From positions 81,655-145,654 of the forward strand of contig CAYTTV010000001.1 of assembly GCA_964440915.1 (NCBI GenBank): a stretch of DNA of 64,000 nucleotides. The letters are read 5' to 3'. Under the pieces are notes generated by a model. The model had not been told where the DNA came from. It searched no databases and saw only the letters and a program-made list of their open reading frames with translations. The stretch is from CAMPJM01 sp964440915. GTDB lineage: Bacteria; Bacteroidota; Bacteroidia; Cytophagales; Cyclobacteriaceae. The translations under genes were made by a program, and so were the position numbers. Positions 9,575 through 18,868 of the stretch are shown here, piece by piece (positions within the stretch are counted from its first letter, which is position 1; every line of letters starts with the position of its first letter).

Positions 9575-10018
9575 TTAAAATTTAATTTCTTTAGGCTTCT
9601 GTGCTTCATGAGGATGCTCAGCACCTTCATATACGTATAGGTTTTTGAACAAGGCCCTGCCTAGCCTATTTTTAGGCAGCATCCCTCTGACAGCTCTTTC
9701 CACAAGCAATGTAGAAGATTTTCTTTTCAGCTCTATAGGAGTAATTTGCCTTTGTCCTCCAGGATATCCGGTATGAGACAAATACACACGATCCGTCCAT
9801 TTTTTTCCCGTCAACCTGATCTTATCAGCATTAATAACAATTACGTTATCACCACAGTCCAAATGAGGAGTATATCCTGGCTTATGCTTTCCTCTTATTA
9901 TTTTCGCTACGTCACTGGAAAATCGACCTAATACCTTAGCACTAGCGTCCACTATCACCCATCCTTTATCAACTGTAGCTTTATTTAACGAAACTGTCTT
10001 AAAACTTAAAGTATCCAC
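9575..10018 (-). CDS. rplM: 50S ribosomal protein L13
   Basis: The 147-aa protein carries VIVINADKIRLTGKKW and AVRGMLPKNRLGRALFKNL, both L13 hallmarks. The start codon is GTG at 10018 (GTG GAT ACT TTA), with no better ATG. It is the first gene of the four-gene translation operon and has a strong promoter match 55 bases upstream (10073-10103). A short CCCT/AGGG hairpin in the roughly 48-base leader could be a regulatory site, but I have no proof of that. Confidence 0.97.
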   Translation of the reverse strand: MDTLSFKTVSLNKATVDKGWVIVDASAKVLGRFSSDVAKIIRGKHKPGYTPHLDCGDNVIVINADKIRLTGKKWTDRVYLSHTGYPGGQRQITPIELKRKSSTLLVERAVRGMLPKNRLGRALFKNLYVYEGAEHPHEAQKPKEIKF

Positions 10019-10072
10019 CTTAAAACGTTGTTTTATCCAATAAACAATTATTTACCCCTCAAAAAGGGACAC

Positions 10073-10103
10073 AAAGATAGGGGCTTAATCTTTGATTTGC
10101 AAC
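10073..10103 (-). promoter_or_regulatory. Bacteroidota-type promoter of rplM-rpsI-rpsB-tsf
   Basis: On the minus strand TTG (10101-10103), 20 bases, then TATCTTTG (10073-10080) fit the -33/-7 consensus exactly. Transcription would begin near 10066, giving a leader of roughly 48 bases. Confidence 0.75.
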
Positions 10104-10130
10104 TGTATTATTTATTTAATCCAGTAAATT

Positions 10131-10862
10131 TTAATGGCTGTGCGAATTTTTCTCCAGTTGCTTTATCAAAACAGCAAAGTCTTTAGGATATGGTGCTTCT
10201 ATGCTTATGTTTTTTTCTGTGTCGAGCGCACGGAACTGCAACCCAAACGCATGCAGAGCCACCCTTTTGATCAATGGCTGCTCTTCAGTGTCCTTTTTCA
10301 AATTAAACCTGCGCTTGATCTTTGAAAGGTAAACGTTTTGCCCACCGTACTGCTCGTCGCTTGCAATAGGCGCACCTATGCGTGACAAATGGATCCTTAT
10401 CTGGTGCATCCTTCCGGTAAGGGGTTCACAAGCAACTAAAGTATGCATTTTATATGCCCGTACCGTATTCACGGTGGTTTCAGCCGGCTTGCCTTTATGA
10501 GGGTCTATCTTTACCAAGCCCCTGGTCAAAGAATAGATAGGCATACTGATAACTTTGTCTTTGAAGTTGTGTAAGCCATCGCAAACGGCATGATATACCT
10601 TCTTCACAGTTCGGTCTTCAAACTGCATCGATAGTCTTTTATAAGCCTCTGGGTGCTTGGCTATAGCAAGCGCACCAGAAGTTTCTTTATCCAACCTATG
10701 ACAAACTTGAGCTGTTGGGCAATACTCCCTAGCCATTTCCAAGATACTGGTTATGCTAGCAATGTTCCTGTCATCTAGCGTCGCAATGCCAGAAGGCTTA
10801 TTGATCACGATATAATCCTCGTCCTCAAAAAGGATCAGGTCTTTAAACTGATTTCTTTCCAT
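10131..10862 (-). CDS. RluA-family 23S/tRNA pseudouridine synthase
   Basis: The 243-aa protein is a catalytic domain without an S4 domain. The RluA active-site motif HRLDKETSGALAIAK holds the nucleophile Asp58. GRMHQIRIHLSRIGAPIASD is the second family signature, and DYIVINKPSGI the first strand. It converts uridine to pseudouridine in rRNA or tRNA. Which site (RluA-, RluC- or RluD-like) cannot be settled here. It starts with ATG right after a tandem promoter-like element and ends 28 bases before the rplM promoter. Confidence 0.92.
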   Translation of the reverse strand: MERNQFKDLILFEDEDYIVINKPSGIATLDDRNIASITSILEMAREYCPTAQVCHRLDKETSGALAIAKHPEAYKRLSMQFEDRTVKKVYHAVCDGLHNFKDKVISMPIYSLTRGLVKIDPHKGKPAETTVNTVRAYKMHTLVACEPLTGRMHQIRIHLSRIGAPIASDEQYGGQNVYLSKIKRRFNLKKDTEEQPLIKRVALHAFGLQFRALDTEKNISIEAPYPKDFAVLIKQLEKNSHSH

Positions 10863-10867
10863 TGCTG

Positions 10868-10883
10868 CAAAAGTACAAAAGTA
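10868..10883 (-). promoter_or_regulatory. tandem -7-like elements upstream of the pseudouridine synthase gene
   Basis: TACTTTTG occurs twice back to back on the minus strand, ending 6 bases before the ATG. Either copy matches TAnnTTTG and would give a very short or absent leader. No clear -33 element is seen. Confidence 0.4.
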
Positions 10884-10921
10884 TATGGAAACTAAATGCT
10901 AGACATACGCCTCTTTCTGAA

Positions 10922-12025
10922 CTATGTATGCTGCTCTTTTTGCTTATCTCGGCTTCTTGTCACATAAAAAACGATAACTACCCCTGCAATTACCAACGGA
11001 ATGCTCAGCCATTGCCCCATGTTTAAGGCTAGATTATCTTCAAAGTCCACCTGGTTCTCCTTCAAAAACTCATATAGAATGCGTAAACCAAAGATTACGA
11101 TCAAGAATATTCCAAAAAGCAGTCCTTCAGGCATGCTTTCTTTCATTTTTCTCCAGACACCAAACAGAATGAAGAACAATATAAGACAGCTAAACGACTC
11201 GTACAGCTGAGCAGGATGTCGGGGCATACCCCAAATGTTTACTATGGCGGTATATTGGCCATTTGTTTGGCTAAGAGAATAAGTCAAATCTAAAGTAGGG
11301 TCGATAAAGGTATGGGGCTCATCTACAGTATTGTAAGTGACCAGAAGGTTTTTTACACTATGTTCTATGTAACTTCTTATGGCATCCTCTTCATACTGGC
11401 CTCTTATGAAACTAAGCTCCAATCCTACAGGCACAAATGCTGTACCTTCTTGAGCTTCTCCTTCACGTTTAAAAGCTTCTGCCTTTTCAATCTCGGGAAA
11501 GTTAAAGGTGATAGCTTCTTCAATATGCCTGGCAAATACGACACCTTTATCTGTGCCGGTAGGAAGTCCAATGATCTCTGAATTGATAAAATTGCCCAAT
11601 CGGATAAAACACCCCGCCAAGGCTATGACAATGACAAGCCGGTCCAATACCCATAGGTAGCTTTGGTCCTTTTTTCTTTTGGCATATAGGTACAGGGCTA
11701 TAAGAATTCCAATTGTAGCACCATGGCTTGCCAAACCTCCCTCATTGATCATTAATATTCTAACGGGATCTGCTAAATAAGTAGCCGGCTCATAAAAGAA
11801 CACATGACCCAATCGGGCACCTACAATGGTCGCTATCACCATATAAATGGTCAACAGTTCCACATCTTTCTCGGGCTTTCCCTCGCTTTTAAAAATATGA
11901 AATAGTATCTGCTGGCCTATCAAAAATCCAGAAGCGAAAAGAAGGCCGTAATAAGCAATATTTAAAGAACCTAAAGGAAGTAAAATGGGATTTGGATCCC
12001 ATACGATGGATTGTGCGAAAATCAT
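10922..12025 (-). CDS. lgt: prolipoprotein diacylglyceryl transferase
   Basis: Lgt moves diacylglycerol from phosphatidylglycerol to the lipobox Cys of prolipoproteins in the inner membrane. The 367-aa polytopic protein carries GGLASHGATIG (the catalytic His loop), the Lgt signature GCFIRLGNFINSEIIG, and RHPAQLYES. About 100 residues are inserted between the signature and the RHPAQLYE segment (roughly residues 175-275), a larger periplasmic loop also seen in other Bacteroidota Lgt proteins. The window encodes likely substrates, including the SusD-like lipoprotein and BamD. Confidence 0.95.
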   Translation of the reverse strand: MIFAQSIVWDPNPILLPLGSLNIAYYGLLFASGFLIGQQILFHIFKSEGKPEKDVELLTIYMVIATIVGARLGHVFFYEPATYLADPVRILMINEGGLASHGATIGILIALYLYAKRKKDQSYLWVLDRLVIVIALAGCFIRLGNFINSEIIGLPTGTDKGVVFARHIEEAITFNFPEIEKAEAFKREGEAQEGTAFVPVGLELSFIRGQYEEDAIRSYIEHSVKNLLVTYNTVDEPHTFIDPTLDLTYSLSQTNGQYTAIVNIWGMPRHPAQLYESFSCLILFFILFGVWRKMKESMPEGLLFGIFLIVIFGLRILYEFLKENQVDFEDNLALNMGQWLSIPLVIAGVVIVFYVTRSRDKQKEQHT

Positions 12026-12231
12026 ATTACTGTTGATGTTTATGCTATGCCAGTTTAGTCAAGACTTGCCTCTTTTATTTCACCTTCATTGAAAGTAAGA
12101 AAGATCAATGCCCTTACCTAATGACATTCCCTGCCAAATATAAAATAATTATGCTTCTTCACACTCCTAAATGACCAAGAGAATTCAACATTGTGGATTT
12201 ACCGGCTTACCAGCCCCCTTTAATCGCTCAG

Positions 12232-14106
12232 TCAATCTAAGGCTTCCAATGCGAGGAGTTCCTTTTCAAAGCCTCCTGACAATATTGGGAATCTGCACCA
12301 GCTTCTGGGGTCTACATTAAAATCATCCAAATGAAAACTTGGCGCTGTTCTTTCCCTTTTCCATTGATTCCTTGACCATAATCTAAAAAAACGTTTGATG
12401 TGCAGCTTCAATAGTGCCTTGCTTTCCAATTTTTGGCGATCCAGGGCATGATACACCTCTACTGGCGATTTCCTTTCCTTTATGGCCAAACGCTCTATCG
12501 CTACTATGACTGCGTAAGGCATCAAGTCTTTCTCGTCGGTCTGCTCTTGGTCAGAAGGGCGCAATTCGGCACTTGGCGTAAGTGCATTTACCCATTGCAA
12601 GCCTTCATATCCAAGTGCTCGTTCAGCCCACTGAAGCCACTTGAGCAGGAAATATTTATCAATGCCGGCCAGCAGCGCGATGCTTCCACTTGTATCCCCA
12701 TCCATTGTAGCGTACCCCACATCCCCTTCACTTCGGTTGGAAGTTGTGATGAGAAGCTTCCTTTCTATATTGGTGATCATCCATATACTAGGAGACCTGA
12801 CCCTAGCCTGTATGTTCTGGAGGGCTATATCATCTGTTTCCCAATTGAGCTTTCGCTGAAGGACGGTTTCCACCTTGCGGGTATAAGATTTTACCTCTTC
12901 ATCGATAGACCATTGATAAAAGGTTGCTCCCAATGAGCGGGCGAGTTTTTCTGCAGACGAAAAAGTTGCCTCTGAAGAGTTCACTGTGCTTTGGTAGGCA
13001 CAAGTAAGGACATGACGTGTTATATATTGCTCGACGTCTAGGTTGGTGTTGTTAAGGCCGTTGAGCAGGTCGTCACGTCCTATTTTTTTCAAGAAAGGCT
13101 CTGCTCCCAATTCAGCCACGCCCCTTCTAATCATATGGGCTACTAAAACCGCACATGCCGAAGAGTCTGCTCCCCCGCTTAAAGAAAGGACAAAACCCCT
13201 ACTCCTACTTTTTCTCATATAATCAAAAAGAGCAAGGGAAAGCGCATTCGAGAAAGCGTGGAATGCTTGATCATCTCCCTCACCGACTTCTTCAACAGCA
13301 TCCATTGTATCGTTTTCCCTATACGTAACTGCCAAAAGATTATAATCTTTGAAAGAAAGCAGCGTGTTCTTTTTTACGATATTGCCGCCATAACCAAAAA
13401 GTATATCCCCATCATAAATCATTCTTCCAGCCTCATTACCCAACAAATTCACATATACATAAAGGCACTTGAGCTGAGCAGAACTCTCCCTCACCAAAGC
13501 TTCCCTCAACTTGGTCTTTCTCAAGGCAAAATGACTAGCACTTGGATTTAAAATAATGTCCACCTCATTTTTATAGTGGGTCAAGCCAGGTCTTAACGCT
13601 TCATTCCAAGCATCCTCACATATTTCAAACCCTACCTTAAATCCATTAATGGTAAAAACAATGCTGCCTATATTATATACTTCACCTCCTATGCTAACAG
13701 TGCCTACTTCTCCAGGCTTCCACGGAGAAAACCAGCGCGATTCATAGTGTACGCCTTCGTTAGGCAAATGCTGTTTGGCAATAATGCCCAATATCTGGCC
13801 GTCGCTTAAAAGGCAGGCACAATTATAAAGATTATCCTTATGCCGTAAGGGCAGTCCTACAGCTACGGCGATCCCACTAGTATAAGGGAGCAATAGATTC
13901 AGTTGGTTCAGGGCCTCTTCTGCAACCCAGTTGGCCAGAAAGGTGTCTTCACACCCATAACCTGTAATGCACAGCTCGGGCAGACAAAGCAAATCGACTT
14001 GTTCAGCTTTAGCAGCTTGTATGGCATTTTTAATATTTTCAATATTCCCTTCCCAATCAAGTGGTGTCTGATTGAGTGAGGCTCCAGCGACTTTGATTGC
14101 TTTCAC
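12232..14106 (-). CDS. nadE: glutamine-dependent NAD+ synthetase
   Basis: The 624-aa enzyme fuses an N-terminal nitrilase-type glutaminase (about 1-270, with LPELCITGYGCED and FEICEDAW, the latter holding the catalytic Cys) to an ATP-dependent synthetase. The synthetase P-loop SGGADSSA lies near residue 309. It makes NAD+ from nicotinate adenine dinucleotide using glutamine. The start codon is GTG (14106); an ATG one base earlier reads straight into a stop. A TATATTTG promoter element lies about 40 bases upstream. Confidence 0.96.
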   Translation of the reverse strand: MKAIKVAGASLNQTPLDWEGNIENIKNAIQAAKAEQVDLLCLPELCITGYGCEDTFLANWVAEEALNQLNLLLPYTSGIAVAVGLPLRHKDNLYNCACLLSDGQILGIIAKQHLPNEGVHYESRWFSPWKPGEVGTVSIGGEVYNIGSIVFTINGFKVGFEICEDAWNEALRPGLTHYKNEVDIILNPSASHFALRKTKLREALVRESSAQLKCLYVYVNLLGNEAGRMIYDGDILFGYGGNIVKKNTLLSFKDYNLLAVTYRENDTMDAVEEVGEGDDQAFHAFSNALSLALFDYMRKSRSRGFVLSLSGGADSSACAVLVAHMIRRGVAELGAEPFLKKIGRDDLLNGLNNTNLDVEQYITRHVLTCAYQSTVNSSEATFSSAEKLARSLGATFYQWSIDEEVKSYTRKVETVLQRKLNWETDDIALQNIQARVRSPSIWMITNIERKLLITTSNRSEGDVGYATMDGDTSGSIALLAGIDKYFLLKWLQWAERALGYEGLQWVNALTPSAELRPSDQEQTDEKDLMPYAVIVAIERLAIKERKSPVEVYHALDRQKLESKALLKLHIKRFFRLWSRNQWKRERTAPSFHLDDFNVDPRSWCRFPILSGGFEKELLALEALD

Positions 14107-14146
14107 ATTAAAAATTTTTGTGTGTTAGATAAAAAAATCAAGAAAA

Positions 14147-14154
14147 CAAATATA
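14147..14154 (-). promoter_or_regulatory. -7 promoter element of nadE
   Basis: TATATTTG on the minus strand matches TAnnTTTG exactly. No TTTG is found at the expected spacing upstream, so only the -7 box is claimed. Confidence 0.45.
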
Positions 14155-14359
14155 GGAAGATGTCAGAAACATATAAAAAATCAAATTGATAAAGCTTAAC
14201 CGGACTCGGCAATGAATAAAATGTGATAACCTATAGCCCTCTTGAATGGACGGGAATACTATTAGATCCGATAAGTTGTTTATTCAACAGAAAATATTTT
14301 AATTTATCCTTCCTCCACACTATAAAGGATGAAGTTCGATGCCCTTATAAAATTTTTGA

Positions 14360-15748
14360 ATGTCAATGAACCCTATATTTTTGAATAAAGCCATGATGAG
14401 AACAATATTTTTAATGTTCTTTCTGTTCCATGCCAACCACAGCCCTGCTCAGATGTTTCAGGCAGATATGGACAGTATCAACCGATACACCTCTAAGGAC
14501 TTTCAGGAAATGAAAAGGCAGTTAGGAATAACCGTAGAAAACAGGCCTGGTCCTTCGGGAGATCCCAATGCATCAAACGCGGCCAACACTGAAGAAGCAA
14601 TGGTAAATGCTTATTCCCTGCCGGACCCTTTAACAACCAATAAAGGAGTGAAAGTTAACAGTGCAAAAGATTGGTGGGAGACTCGCAGGCCAGAGATTGT
14701 AGAAGATTTTGAGCGAGAAATGTATGGGCGATTGCCAGACAAGCTACCTCAAGTTCGTTGGACTATCATTTCAGTTAAAGATACGGTAATCGGTACGTAT
14801 CCTGTAAAGGAAAAGACATTGGCAGGAGTGGTGGATAATGCTATATATCCAGAAATTGAAGTTACGATTGAATTGGTGGTCGGTACGCCTGCCAATGCAA
14901 CACAGCCTGTTCCCGTGGTCATGGAGTTTGGTTTTGTACGATGGCCTTTTGGCAACCAGTCGCCCGAACCCAATTATTTCATGTCTCCCTATGAGCCTCG
15001 TTGGCAGCAGCAACTGCTATCCCAAGGCTGGGGTTACGCCATTCTGGTACCCAACAGTATTCAAGCTGATCACGGCGCCGGACTTACAGCAGGCATCATT
15101 GGCCTGGTGAATAAGGGGGAACCTCGCAAGCCCGACCAATGGGGTGCACTGCGTGCATGGGCTTGGGGCGCCAGCAGAGCGATTGATTATTTTGAGACTG
15201 ACACTGATGTTGATGCCAGTAAAATAGGGATCGAGGGCACTTCCAGATATGGTAAAGCTTCTTTGGTAGCCATGGCTTTCGAACCTCGTATATCATTAGG
15301 TTTCATTGGCTCATCAGGAGCAGGAGGCGCGGCAATATTAAGACGCAATTTTGGCGAACAGGTGGAAAACTTAGCTTCTACTGCCGAATACCATTGGTTC
15401 TGTGGGAACTTCATTAAATATGCCAGCACTTTGCATGTAGAAGATTTACCTGTAGACGCACACCACCTGATCGCTTTATGTGCGCCCAGACCCGTATTTA
15501 TCAGCGTCGGCTCGCCGTATATTGAAGGGCAATGGGTAGATGCCAAAGGAATGTTTTTGGCAGGAGTGCATGCAGGACCAGTCTATGAACTGTTAGGCAA
15601 GAAAGCACTCGGCACAGACAGGTTTCCATTTATTGGCGAAGCTTTGGCCGATGGAGAAATTGCTTTTCGCCAGCATGCAGGCGGTCATACAACTGGCCCC
15701 AACTGGAGCACCTGGATTGCATGGGCTTCTCGATATTGGAAAAAATAA
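14360..15748 (+). CDS. CE15-like glucuronoyl esterase (alpha/beta hydrolase)
   Basis: The 462-aa protein has the nucleophile elbow GTSRYGKAS (Ser in the GCSRxGK-type motif, with Thr in place of Cys). Other family features are SSGAGGAAILRR, YHWFCGNF, HHLIALCAPRPV and a late catalytic His in HAGGHTTGPNW. CE15 enzymes cut ester bonds between glucuronate in xylan and lignin alcohols. Bacterial members are broad, so the true substrate is uncertain. The N-terminus contains MMRTIFLMFFLFHANHSPAQ, a good signal peptide, so translation may begin at 14393 or 14396 rather than 14360. The product is then periplasmic or exported. No other polysaccharide-degrading gene is nearby. Confidence 0.82.
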   Translation: MSMNPIFLNKAMMRTIFLMFFLFHANHSPAQMFQADMDSINRYTSKDFQEMKRQLGITVENRPGPSGDPNASNAANTEEAMVNAYSLPDPLTTNKGVKVNSAKDWWETRRPEIVEDFEREMYGRLPDKLPQVRWTIISVKDTVIGTYPVKEKTLAGVVDNAIYPEIEVTIELVVGTPANATQPVPVVMEFGFVRWPFGNQSPEPNYFMSPYEPRWQQQLLSQGWGYAILVPNSIQADHGAGLTAGIIGLVNKGEPRKPDQWGALRAWAWGASRAIDYFETDTDVDASKIGIEGTSRYGKASLVAMAFEPRISLGFIGSSGAGGAAILRRNFGEQVENLASTAEYHWFCGNFIKYASTLHVEDLPVDAHHLIALCAPRPVFISVGSPYIEGQWVDAKGMFLAGVHAGPVYELLGKKALGTDRFPFIGEALADGEIAFRQHAGGHTTGPNWSTWIAWASRYWKK

Positions 15749-15798
15749 TGGGGAGAGGGCTTGGTGAACTGATCGGAAAGCAGCCTACCTTCTAGAGC

Positions 15799-16545
15799 CT
15801 ACATCGAAATATTCAATATCTCGCAAGATTTCTGGGCGGCATCTTGCTCTGCTTTCTTTTTGCTGTATCCTTTGCCTATGCTGACGGGCTCATTATCGAT
15901 CAATAGCTGCATGGTGAACTCTTTGTATTGGTTATGCCCATTTTTCAGGGAAACGAGTTCGAAAGCGACATCTTTGTTTTCTTTTTGTGCCCACTCGATC
16001 ACCTTGCTTTTGAAATTGGGGTTGGTCGTTACCACTTCCTGAAGGTCTACATGTGGGCTGATCAATTTTTTAAGGATGAACTTCTTACAGGAACTGTGCC
16101 CTCTATCCAGGTACAAAGCCCCTATAAAAGCTTCCAATGCATCGCAATGCAATGATTTGTAGGAGAACCCGCTCTTTTTCCGTTCATTGTATTCGATCAG
16201 TTCGGCTACCCCTATTTTTCTTGCTAGTTTGTTCAGCGATTCCCTGTTTACTATCCTGGACCGGATCTCGGTAAGGAAACCTTCGTCTTTATAAGGAAAC
16301 TTTTTGAATAAAAATTCGGCGACGACCATCCCTAGGACTGCATCACCAAGATATTCCAAGCGCTCATTGGAAAGCTTTACACCCTTAATATCTTCTTTGG
16401 CAATTGAGCTGTGTTGAAAAGCAAGCTTGTAAATGGACAAATTTAGCGGTCTCTTCCCTATAATGGCCTTTATGTCGGCCACAAGCTTTTTATCCTTTTT
16501 ATTATATCTTAAGGTAAGTCCGGAGAGTTGCCTCAGCAGCTTCAC
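15799..16545 (-). CDS. rnc: ribonuclease III
   Basis: RNase III cleaves double-stranded RNA in rRNA and mRNA maturation. The 248-aa protein has the catalytic signature NERLEYLGDAVLG and the second metal-binding site DALEAFIGALYLDRG, then a C-terminal dsRNA-binding domain ending KGYSKKKAEQDAAQKS. The start is GTG at 16545, sharing one base with the TAG stop of fabF (TAGTG), which implies translational coupling. The acpP-fabF-rnc order is common in Bacteroidota. Confidence 0.97.
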   Translation of the reverse strand: MKLLRQLSGLTLRYNKKDKKLVADIKAIIGKRPLNLSIYKLAFQHSSIAKEDIKGVKLSNERLEYLGDAVLGMVVAEFLFKKFPYKDEGFLTEIRSRIVNRESLNKLARKIGVAELIEYNERKKSGFSYKSLHCDALEAFIGALYLDRGHSSCKKFILKKLISPHVDLQEVVTTNPNFKSKVIEWAQKENKDVAFELVSLKNGHNQYKEFTMQLLIDNEPVSIGKGYSKKKAEQDAAQKSCEILNISM

Positions 16546-17798
16546 TATTCGCTAAATTTTCTGAAAATAATTGAGAAGTTGTGCCCTCCAAATCCAAAGG
16601 TGTTGCTCAAGACAGCATCGACTTTTCTTTTCTGAGCTTTTAAGAAAGTAAAGTTCAGTTTATTGTCCAAAGCCTCGTCATCAGTAAAGTGATTGATTGT
16701 GGGCGGGATAGTCTGATGCTGGATAGCCAAAACAGCAGCAATAGCCTCAACTGCACCAGCGGCACCTAGCAAATGCCCCGTCATGGATTTTGTCGAACTG
16801 ATGTTGAGCTTATAGGAATGCTCTCCAAATACCTTCTTAATCGCAGTAACTTCCCCTATATCTCCTAGGGGTGTTGAGGTTCCGTGTACATTGATATAGT
16901 CGATGTCTTCTGGCTTTAAACCGGCATCGCGCAAAGCTTCTTCCATCACTCGAGTAGCACCTGCTCCCTCAGGATGTGGAGCAGTAATATGATGAGCGTC
17001 TGCCGACATGCCACCACCTACAAGTTCGGCATATATCTTGGCTCCTCTAGCCTTAGCATGCTCGTATTCTTCTAGGATAAGTGAACCAGCACCTTCTCCC
17101 AATACAAATCCGTCACGGTCTTTATCAAAAGGACGAGAGGCTGTCTTGGGTGAGTCGTTTCTTTCAGATAGTGCTTTCATGGCGTTGAAGCCGCCTATAC
17201 CAACTTCACTTACGGCTGCCTCAGAGCCACCAGAAATGATGACATCAGCCTTGCCCAAGCGGATATAGTTAAAAGAATCTATCAGTGCATTGGTCGAAGA
17301 TGCACAAGCGGATACCGTGGCGAAGTTGGGGCCACGGAAACCAAATTTTATTGAAATATGACCAGATACAATGTCTATGATCATTTTAGGGATCAAAAAA
17401 GGATTGAATTTTGGTGTGCCGTCTCCTCCACTAAAGTTGATCACTTCATCTGTGAATGTCCTCAAACCACCGATACCAGATCCCCAAATTACCCCAGCTC
17501 TATCTAGATCAATTTTTTCCAAGTCCAGCCCTGAGTCAGCCATAGCTTCAGTAGCTGCAACCATAGCATATTGCGTAAAAGGATCCATCTTCCGTGCTTC
17601 TTTTCTGTCGAAGTACTTTTCGGGATCGTAATCTTTTACTTCACAAGCGAACTTGGTTTTAAACTTCGTTGCATCAAAACGTGTGATAAGGCCGGCGCCA
17701 CTAATACCATTAGATAAACCATGCCAATATTCTTCAACATTGTTTCCTATGGGTGTTAATGCGCCCAACCCTGTAACTACAACTCTTTTTAAATTCAT
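16545..17798 (-). CDS. fabF: beta-ketoacyl-ACP synthase II
   Basis: FabF condenses malonyl-ACP with acyl-ACP in fatty acid elongation. The 417-aa thiolase-fold protein has the catalytic Cys in VSACASSTNA and the two catalytic His in NVHGTSTPLGD and STKSMTGHLLGAAGA. The end FGFGGHNFSIIFRK is typical. It lies 24 bases after acpP, its substrate carrier, and overlaps the start of rnc by one base. Confidence 0.98.
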   Translation of the reverse strand: MNLKRVVVTGLGALTPIGNNVEEYWHGLSNGISGAGLITRFDATKFKTKFACEVKDYDPEKYFDRKEARKMDPFTQYAMVAATEAMADSGLDLEKIDLDRAGVIWGSGIGGLRTFTDEVINFSGGDGTPKFNPFLIPKMIIDIVSGHISIKFGFRGPNFATVSACASSTNALIDSFNYIRLGKADVIISGGSEAAVSEVGIGGFNAMKALSERNDSPKTASRPFDKDRDGFVLGEGAGSLILEEYEHAKARGAKIYAELVGGGMSADAHHITAPHPEGAGATRVMEEALRDAGLKPEDIDYINVHGTSTPLGDIGEVTAIKKVFGEHSYKLNISSTKSMTGHLLGAAGAVEAIAAVLAIQHQTIPPTINHFTDDEALDNKLNFTFLKAQKRKVDAVLSNTFGFGGHNFSIIFRKFSE

Positions 17799-17822
17799 AC
17801 AAGAATTTTACGTGCAAAAAGT

Positions 17823-18059
17823 TTACTTTACGTTTTCTTCCAAATAGGAAATGGCCTGGCCTACCGTGGCGATATTTTCTGCCTGATCGTCAGGAATGGA
17901 AATGTTAAATTCTTTTTCAAATTCCATGATAAGTTCTACCGTATCCAAAGAATCTGCACCTAAATCATTAGTAAAACTTGCTTCAGGAGTAACTTCAGAT
18001 TCCTCAACGCCGAGTTTATCAATGATGATTCCTTTAACTTTTTGTGCTATTTCAGACAT
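17823..18059 (-). CDS. acpP: acyl carrier protein
   Basis: This small acidic protein (78 aa) has the phosphopantetheine attachment site GADSLDTVELIMEFE; the Ser of DSL is modified. It carries growing acyl chains for FabF and FabI, both encoded in this window. It is the first gene of acpP-fabF-rnc, and a well-spaced promoter lies 30 bases upstream. Confidence 0.98.
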   Translation of the reverse strand: MSEIAQKVKGIIIDKLGVEESEVTPEASFTNDLGADSLDTVELIMEFEKEFNISIPDDQAENIATVGQAISYLEENVK

Positions 18060-18088
18060 TTTTTAATTTTTTTAGTTAAAATTCACTG

Positions 18089-18120
18089 CAAAGAAATACA
18101 TTTAAAGCAATAATGTCAAA
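18089..18120 (-). promoter_or_regulatory. promoter of acpP-fabF-rnc
   Basis: On the minus strand TTTG (18117-18120), 20 bases, then TTTCTTTG (18089-18096), one mismatch from TAnnTTTG. The spacing is exact for the Bacteroidota primary sigma factor. Confidence 0.6.
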
Positions 18121-18229
18121 CTATTTTTCCCAATCTTAATTATTTATGGGGTATATATGTTTAGTAAAAACAATTTATATTTCTTAATATATGGCTTTTA
18201 TGGAGACTTTTCACCATTTAGTGCCGAAT

Positions 18230-18295
18230 TGAGCGATTCCCTATAGGAACGACACAGCACCTTATATGGAATAAATATAGGGTCAAAATCGCTCA
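18230..18295. other. long stem-loop in the acpP / IPExxxVDY divergent region
   Basis: Bases 18230-18238 (TGAGCGATT) pair with 18287-18295, and 18239-18245 (CCCTATA) pair with 18276-18282. Together they make a 16-bp stem with a 4-base bulge (TCAA) and a 30-base loop. It lies in the 374-base gap between acpP and the next gene, between their promoters, and belongs to neither coding region. No T-run follows, so it is not an ordinary terminator. It could be a structured RNA, an operator pair or a small mobile-element relic. Confidence 0.6.
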
Positions 18296-18368
18296 GAATC
18301 AAAACGAAATTTTAGGAAATACACCTATTTAAACCGAATTGTTTCCTTTTCACCAATTTTAGATGGCT

Positions 18369-18376
18369 TATTTTTG
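18369..18376 (+). promoter_or_regulatory. -7 promoter element of the IPExxxVDY gene
   Basis: TATTTTTG matches TAnnTTTG, 57 bases before the chosen ATG. The frame is open from 18374, but that start would overlap this element, which favours the ATG at 18434. Confidence 0.45.
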
Positions 18377-18433
18377 TCATGTAGGAAATCGGAGGCTTTC
18401 GCATTAATCCTATTACCGGAACACGTAAAAATT

Positions 18434-18868
18434 ATGGGGGCAAAAAAAACCAAACTTTTCGTTCCATATGAGTATGAATTTGAACTTATGGGTGTCTCTA
18501 CTACCGTAAAGGAATACAAGTTGGCTTGGGCCATCAACAATCTTCTGAACATCAGGTTAGTGAAGGAGAAGGATCTGGAGATCGCCTTTAAGAACGATAC
18601 TTTTGTTGTGATTTCTAATTTCGTATTTGAAACAGAAAACAGCATATTTAGGCTCCTTAGAAACAGATCATTTAATCAAAGTGCCGGATCACAGGGCTTT
18701 CTTGTGCCCGAATTGAAAGATTTTGATTACATTATTTTGATAAGCGGCTTTGAGGACACCTTTTCTATTGAGGAACTTGGGAAAAAGCTGAGAGACCTGT
18801 CAGAGATAGATTACTTGCAGAGAATCGATATCAATCAGTTGAAGTCTAAAGAAAATTTAATCTTCTAA
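18434..18868 (+). CDS. IPExxxVDY family protein
   Basis: The 144-aa protein MGAKKTKLFVPYEYEF... belongs to a small Bacteroidota family named for a conserved IPExxxVDY motif. Here the motif reads VPELKDFDY, followed by IILISGF. The function is unknown. It has no signal peptide or membrane helix. The family is typically found beside pyk and the acpP-fabF-rnc group, exactly as here. The longer reading frame from 18374 adds 20 residues unlike the family, so I use the ATG at 18434. The protein ends in DINQLKSKENLIF. Confidence 0.85.
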   Translation: MGAKKTKLFVPYEYEFELMGVSTTVKEYKLAWAINNLLNIRLVKEKDLEIAFKNDTFVVISNFVFETENSIFRLLRNRSFNQSAGSQGFLVPELKDFDYIILISGFEDTFSIEELGKKLRDLSEIDYLQRIDINQLKSKENLIF

